The position numbers and the translations under genes are program-made. From Epiperipatus broadwayi (lineage: Eukaryota; Onychophora; Udeonychophora; Euonychophora; Peripatidae), in NCBI GenBank assembly GCA_028023455.1, contig JAQFVV010012420.1, positions 5,599,770 through 5,663,769 on the forward strand: a stretch of DNA of 64,000 nucleotides, in the 5' to 3' direction. The notes below the pieces were generated by a model. The model did not search any database. It had not been told where the DNA came from and worked only from the letters and a program-made list of their open reading frames with translations. Numbering within the stretch: position 1 is the stretch's first letter; each line of letters opens with the position of its first letter. This document shows, one piece after another, positions 59,669-64,000 of this stretch.

Positions 59669-60984
59669 CTACTTTAATTTTTCCAGTCAATTAATTTACA
59701 TATTAAATTTTGTCTAAGATTTTTTTTCTTAAAATAATTTATCTAATTAACTTTTATATTAAATAAATTTTATTTAACACTTTATTTAACTACACTTTAA
59801 AATACATTCATTTTTATCACTAAAATGTTATTAACCATTTCAATACTAATTTTAAAATATAAAATATTATCTAAACAATATAACAAAAATTTTCCACATT
59901 TTTAACACAGAGTTCATAAAATAATTTTGCAATATTAATTGAACTAAAATAAGAAATTAACTATATCAGTTTTTTAATAATAAGGAACTAAAATCAATTT
60001 AATCTGTCTAGAATATGTGGCCAATATACAATACAGACTTTATGACATTATTCTGAACATTCTAGAATAATTAAATAATACTTATTTAAAATAATTAACT
60101 GAGAATAAAATTATTTTAAACACATTAGAAAATTTATTGAATATTAAATTTTACAGTTAAAACTATTACTTTAACATTATTATTTTTAACCCTAATAAAT
60201 ACTAATTATTTTTTTACTTTAATTAATAAATTAAAGATTCCTTTTATTTATATGTTAAGCTAAGATATCTTTAAAATATTTTAGATATGCTTTTAAATCA
60301 ACTATACATATGTTTTAACTTGTTTTATACATAAAATTAATATAAACTAACACTGATAGATAAGAATTTATATTTTTAATAAAACTGACTATATTAAAAC
60401 ATTTTTAAAGCACTGTGGTAAATGGCATGATCACAATACATATTGAGATGGTTATGCATCTCATGGCTTACAACAACATCATAGTGTGTGCACATTAATA
60501 TATATATATAATGTTGAAACAAAAAGTAGAAGTAAACACAGACAAAAAAATTTGTAAGTATTTTCTATATTACATTGGAATAACAGTTAAGAATTAAATA
60601 GATTTGAATTTAAAAAAATATTATAAATTAAACATTTAAAAAGATCTAATTAATATTTTCTTAATTCCGATTTTGAAATTAGAACATGCATGTTTTAATG
60701 TTACAATAGATATACTGGTAATTATAAAATTTCACTATCTATTTTGATTACATTAAATTTTTTAATTAAAGCTTGTATAACATATTTTAATAAAAATCCT
60801 ACAAAGTTGTTTTTAAAAGGATTAAGATAAATTGAAAAGACTCATTTTTCTAATCAAGATAAAAAAACTCTTAATTATTGTGTTTTTAATACCACCCTGA
60901 CTATGAAAACATTGAAATAAAAGATCGGGAAGTTTCAGAGTTATATAGATTATGACAGTATAGTTACTATAAAGATATAACTAA
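59669..60984. other. intergenic DNA, nothing recognised
   Basis: AT-rich sequence with an (AT)n run at 60497-60510. No coding signal. Confidence 0.5.
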
Positions 60985-61330
60985 AGCTAAGACAATTCAA
61001 GTCAGTCACTGCTAGTTCACAATGGTAGAGTTTGGATTTACATGGAAGTAAAAAGGCCTGCCATTCTGTGTTTTGACAGCCCATATTGTGTACTAGATAG
61101 TATGCCTGAAGCTTGTCAAATTTTAGACTAAATGGTGTTGATTGAATGTCAACAGTTACCAGATTATACATTTTCTAAAGATGACAATAAGCCATTCTAT
61201 GGTATTAGAAGTGATCAGCTTACCAAGAGATTACCATGCTTTATACATAAATTTATCAATATGTGAAGAAGCACAGACATTGATATTATATTGTGTATAT
61301 AAAGTACTTACAAATATCAGCTGGTTTTAA
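60985..61330 (+). pseudogene. unidentified coding-like stretch with stops
   Basis: One plus-strand frame gives two consecutive open pieces of roughly 44 codons each, separated by a single TAA near 61131 and ended by TGA near 61263. The peptide is of mixed composition, with words such as LLVHNGRVWIYMEVKRP and FDSPYCVLDSMPEACQILD, then NKPFYGIRSDQLTKRLPCF. This differs from the Lys/Asn/Ile/Phe-rich text of random frames around it. I do not recognise the protein. It may be a decayed transposon or gene fragment, or chance. Confidence 0.3.
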
Positions 61331-62234
61331 AAGTAAATAATTTTTGACTAAATTATTCAATTAAAACTAGAACAATGAATGAAAATAATAAATGTCTGAT
61401 TCCAGTTTTATTTATCAAAAGTGAAACTCAGGAACTTTCTTTAGTAAAAATGATAATTGCTAAAATCTCTAATTTAAAAATAAAATAATAACATGAAAGC
61501 TAAACACCTTCAAAAAGATACACTTTAAAAATGCTTGAATTATAAATCTAATCACAAAGGACTGATTTATAAATGATTTTATTTTGAAATTAAAAAAAAG
61601 AAGTAAACTCTAAAAATCTTTGTAGATTGGAAAACAAAAGGAAACTCCAAGGATTTTTTTTAATATTGAAAATTAGGCCACAAGAACCTTAATTTTAAAT
61701 GAAACTCTCCAAACAATAATAGTTTGTTTTTTAAAACCTTTTACTTAGCATAAAAAATAAGATGCTAATTAATAGCTTTAATTCAGATTATCCATAGTTT
61801 ATATATACACACATAAATTATGTATTAAAAATGAATTTAATTTTATTATTAATTGATCACAATTCTGATAGGTAATTTTAGTTATACAGCACATCTGTGC
61901 TTATGTAGATGAGTGTCATGTAGATACATATATATAATTTAAAATCAATCATACTTTATGAATTATTAAAATGAATTACTGAATTTTATTATTAGTTATA
62001 CATAATTATTATACAGGCATGTCTGTGCTGATATGTGTTTTATATAAATCTATTGACATATTGGTATATCACAATGTGATAGCTTATTTTTTTGTATTAA
62101 GTAAAATCAGAAGACTTAATTTATATATATAGCCATATTCTACAGACCTTAATTTAATTTTATTGTTACTAATAAATTTATATTTTATTAAGTTATTCCA
62201 GTGAATTTAAGAATAGATTTAAAATATTATGTTA
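61331..62234. other. intergenic DNA
   Basis: AT-rich, nothing recognised. Confidence 0.5.
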
Positions 62235-62760
62235 GGATTATATCTCTTGCTCACAATAACAATTACAGAGCTTTTGCTCACTGAGCTGGATTCATGCATA
62301 ATGGTCTGTTATATATAACAGGTTTATGTTTAGTATTATGGAAATCCAGTTGTGATAATACTATATGGCTAAATGGGAATTTTCTTTAAAGACCATACAC
62401 TACATTTCATTTTAATTATTTTAGAAATTTAAGTTTATAGATGGCCGGTACATTATTGACACTAGATGGCCAGGCCATTAATGGTGATCTGCATGTTTTA
62501 GTAATCCAGAATAAATGTTATTAATTGTTTTATTTTGATGAAAATTATTGTTTATATAATCTGTCCCAAGCTTGCAAAGGCTAAATAATTAGCCTGGTCT
62601 ATTATAGATCCATTTCAAATCCAGTCATAAAATTGGTTGTTGAGTTTTATTGTTGAGCATTCATGATGATGAATGCTTATTATTTATCTGTAATGTTGGG
62701 TGAATTTATATTTTTGCTGATCTTACATGCTTCTCATGCTCATTCCTCATTATATTATAT
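62235..62760. repeat. unidentified dispersed repeat, copy 2
   Basis: This is the partner of 37800-38340 in the same orientation. The copy keeps GGCTAAATAATTAGCC (about 62579-62594) and CTCATGCTCATTCCT near its end. The frame at 62663-62890 crosses the end of the repeat and has no counterpart in copy 1. Confidence 0.75.
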
Positions 62761-62845
62761 TATTTGTATACTTAAATTTGAGTCTTTGTCTTGGGTTGAT
62801 GATGATGAATATAATCATTCCAGGTTAACTCTAAGACTCTGTACC

Positions 62846-62873
62846 ATTACAATATATATATATATATTGGTGA
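62846..62873. repeat. (AT)n palindrome after ATTACA
   Basis: ATTACAATATAT...ATATTGGTGAAT is partly self-complementary and again joins TTACA to an (AT)n run. It lies about 90 bases after the dispersed repeat. Confidence 0.6.
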
Positions 62874-63147
62874 ATGTAGCAAACAAATGATTTAATCCCT
62901 TCTGAGAAATTCTCATGTCAGGATGTTCATGGCTTCAAGTCAGTCAGAAACCATCAATTTTTGAGCTACAGTAGTGTTTTTACACTTATTTTAATGCTTA
63001 AATGGTACCATAAGATGCTGCCCTCTCTAGAATTATTTTACAAGTAAAAAATCAATAATATTGATGTAAGAAGCTACAACAAAGAGAGAAGGCAGATTTT
63101 CCTAGATGCTGATTGGTTGGTTCACATTTCAGACAATATAAGAGCAT

Positions 63148-63580
63148 CTGTCAATAATTATCACTGCTCCCACTTCTGTTTTGACTTTGAAAATGAAAAT
63201 TAATATCTTAGAACGTTTTTTTATTATTTTTTGTACATATTATAAATTATTTTCATTAAATATGCTGAAAATATAATTATTTAGAAAAATAGTAAAGTTT
63301 TAGTAAAAAATTATATACTTTTACATGAACATAAATTGAAAAAGAAGCCAGCACTAACAACAATTTTGACACCTGTCAATAATTTTCATTGTCCCAAGCT
63401 CTTTATTTCATTTGCAAACAGAAATGAATAATTTAGAGTATTTTTCTGGCATTTATTTGCATATTATAATGTATTTTGGTAAAATATGCTGAAAATATAA
63501 TTATTTTAGAAAAATAGTAAGTTTTAGTAAAAAAATTATTTACTTTTACACTAACGTAAATTGAGTAAGAAATCAATTAC
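63148..63580 (+). repeat. 225-bp tandem duplication, decayed
   Basis: CTGTCAATAATT starts at 63148 and again at 63373. Further on, TATGCTGAAAATATAATTA stands at 63261 and 63485, and the tract TTTTAGTAAAAAA-TTAT-TACTTTTACA occurs in both units. The period is 224-225 bases. Just before unit 1 there are ATTGG and TATAAGAG (63137), a promoter-like pair of uncertain value. Confidence 0.75.
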
Positions 63581-64000
63581 TTCCACAGCACTTTCTAATT
63601 TGTTATGAACTTTCATTTTAGGTCTTCTGCTATTGAATATTTTTATAATTATAAATAGAAATTTCTTTTTGAAAAAACTTCCAATCACTTTCATAATCTG
63701 ACAAATTATTAATATACTTTTTACAAATGAAACTAAAATGAATATAATATTAAAAGATGAATATATTTTTACAGCTGAGTTTGTTAATTGACCAGTCAAA
63801 AGTTGTAAAACTGTAATTCACTTGACAAATGAAAATTTAAAAAAAAAAATTTCAATGAAAAGGTTAATATACATTCATATAAATATAATGTAGTAATTGA
63901 TTTTGTTGCTTTATTTGCATTAATATATATATTGTTGATTTGTTAGCTCACTTTATTTTAATTTTCCCATCATTTTCTCAAAGATATTCAAGTTTTACAT
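63581..64000. other. intergenic DNA at the right edge
   Basis: AT-rich sequence without recognised features. Confidence 0.5.

Overview
The window is strongly AT-rich DNA from an animal genome, probably an invertebrate. It holds no gene I can defend as a host gene: I see no conserved host protein, no credible exon chain, no rRNA and no standard tRNA. What can be recognised is a graveyard of retroelements: Ty3/gypsy LTR elements, RTE-type and CR1/Jockey-type LINEs, a zf-RVT-bearing LINE, a Penelope-like element with a GIY-YIG nuclease, and tRNA-derived SINE-like pieces. This mix (RTE with GATGAT-type tails, CR1-like LINEs, Penelope-like elements, gypsy with a lysine-tRNA primer site) fits metazoans such as molluscs. 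The species cannot be fixed from the sequence.

Layout. 1-13459: one minus-strand Ty3/gypsy element. Its 3' LTR runs off the left edge (1-2586), followed by a polypurine tract, a broken pol (integrase, RNase H, reverse transcriptase, protease), a broken gag with a coiled-coil N-terminus, a tRNA-Lys-like primer-binding site at 8619-8636, and a 5' LTR that must extend from about 8640 to 13459, making it about 4.8 kb long. 13460-22400: intergenic DNA with microsatellites, a foldback element (17541-17709) and a foldback of Penelope-type tails (19846-20117). 22420-25996: a 5'-truncated RTE LINE (minus) abutting the 3' half of a second gypsy element (plus) with a well-formed LTR. 27030-30170: an ORF-poor stretch with a CCAAT/TATA promoter-like start and an AATAAA end. 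35255-37076: two Penelope-like copies head to head, each with a tRNA-like module in its 3' region. 37800-38340 and 62235-62760: two copies of an unidentified dispersed repeat. 40860-40945: a tRNA-derived SINE head. 41930-43140: CR1-like LINE (minus). 43251-43497: an (AT)n hairpin locus carrying a small retroposed insert with a perfect 15-bp target duplication. 43753-45850: a GC-richer LINE with a zf-RVT domain (plus). 46500-49735: a nearly complete RTE LINE (minus), broken by only two frameshifts that I can see. 52900-55800: degraded LINE ORF1-like and RT fragments and a foldback (minus). 56450-59668: a minus-strand stretch whose promoter-like start and 3' end resemble those of the 27-30 kb stretch. 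60985-61330: an unidentified coding-like stretch with stops. 63148-63580: a 225-bp tandem duplication.

The genes do not form a working pathway. The LTR elements carry the parts for copying and integration, the LINEs carry endonuclease plus reverse transcriptase, and the SINE-like pieces would have depended on such enzymes. Points most worth following are the giant LTR, the head-to-head Penelope-like pair with tRNA-like 3' regions, the recurrent (AT)n cruciform loci bounded by TTACA/TGTAA, and the two stretches with matching promoter-like starts. All functional statements are from motifs read by eye; no database search was possible.
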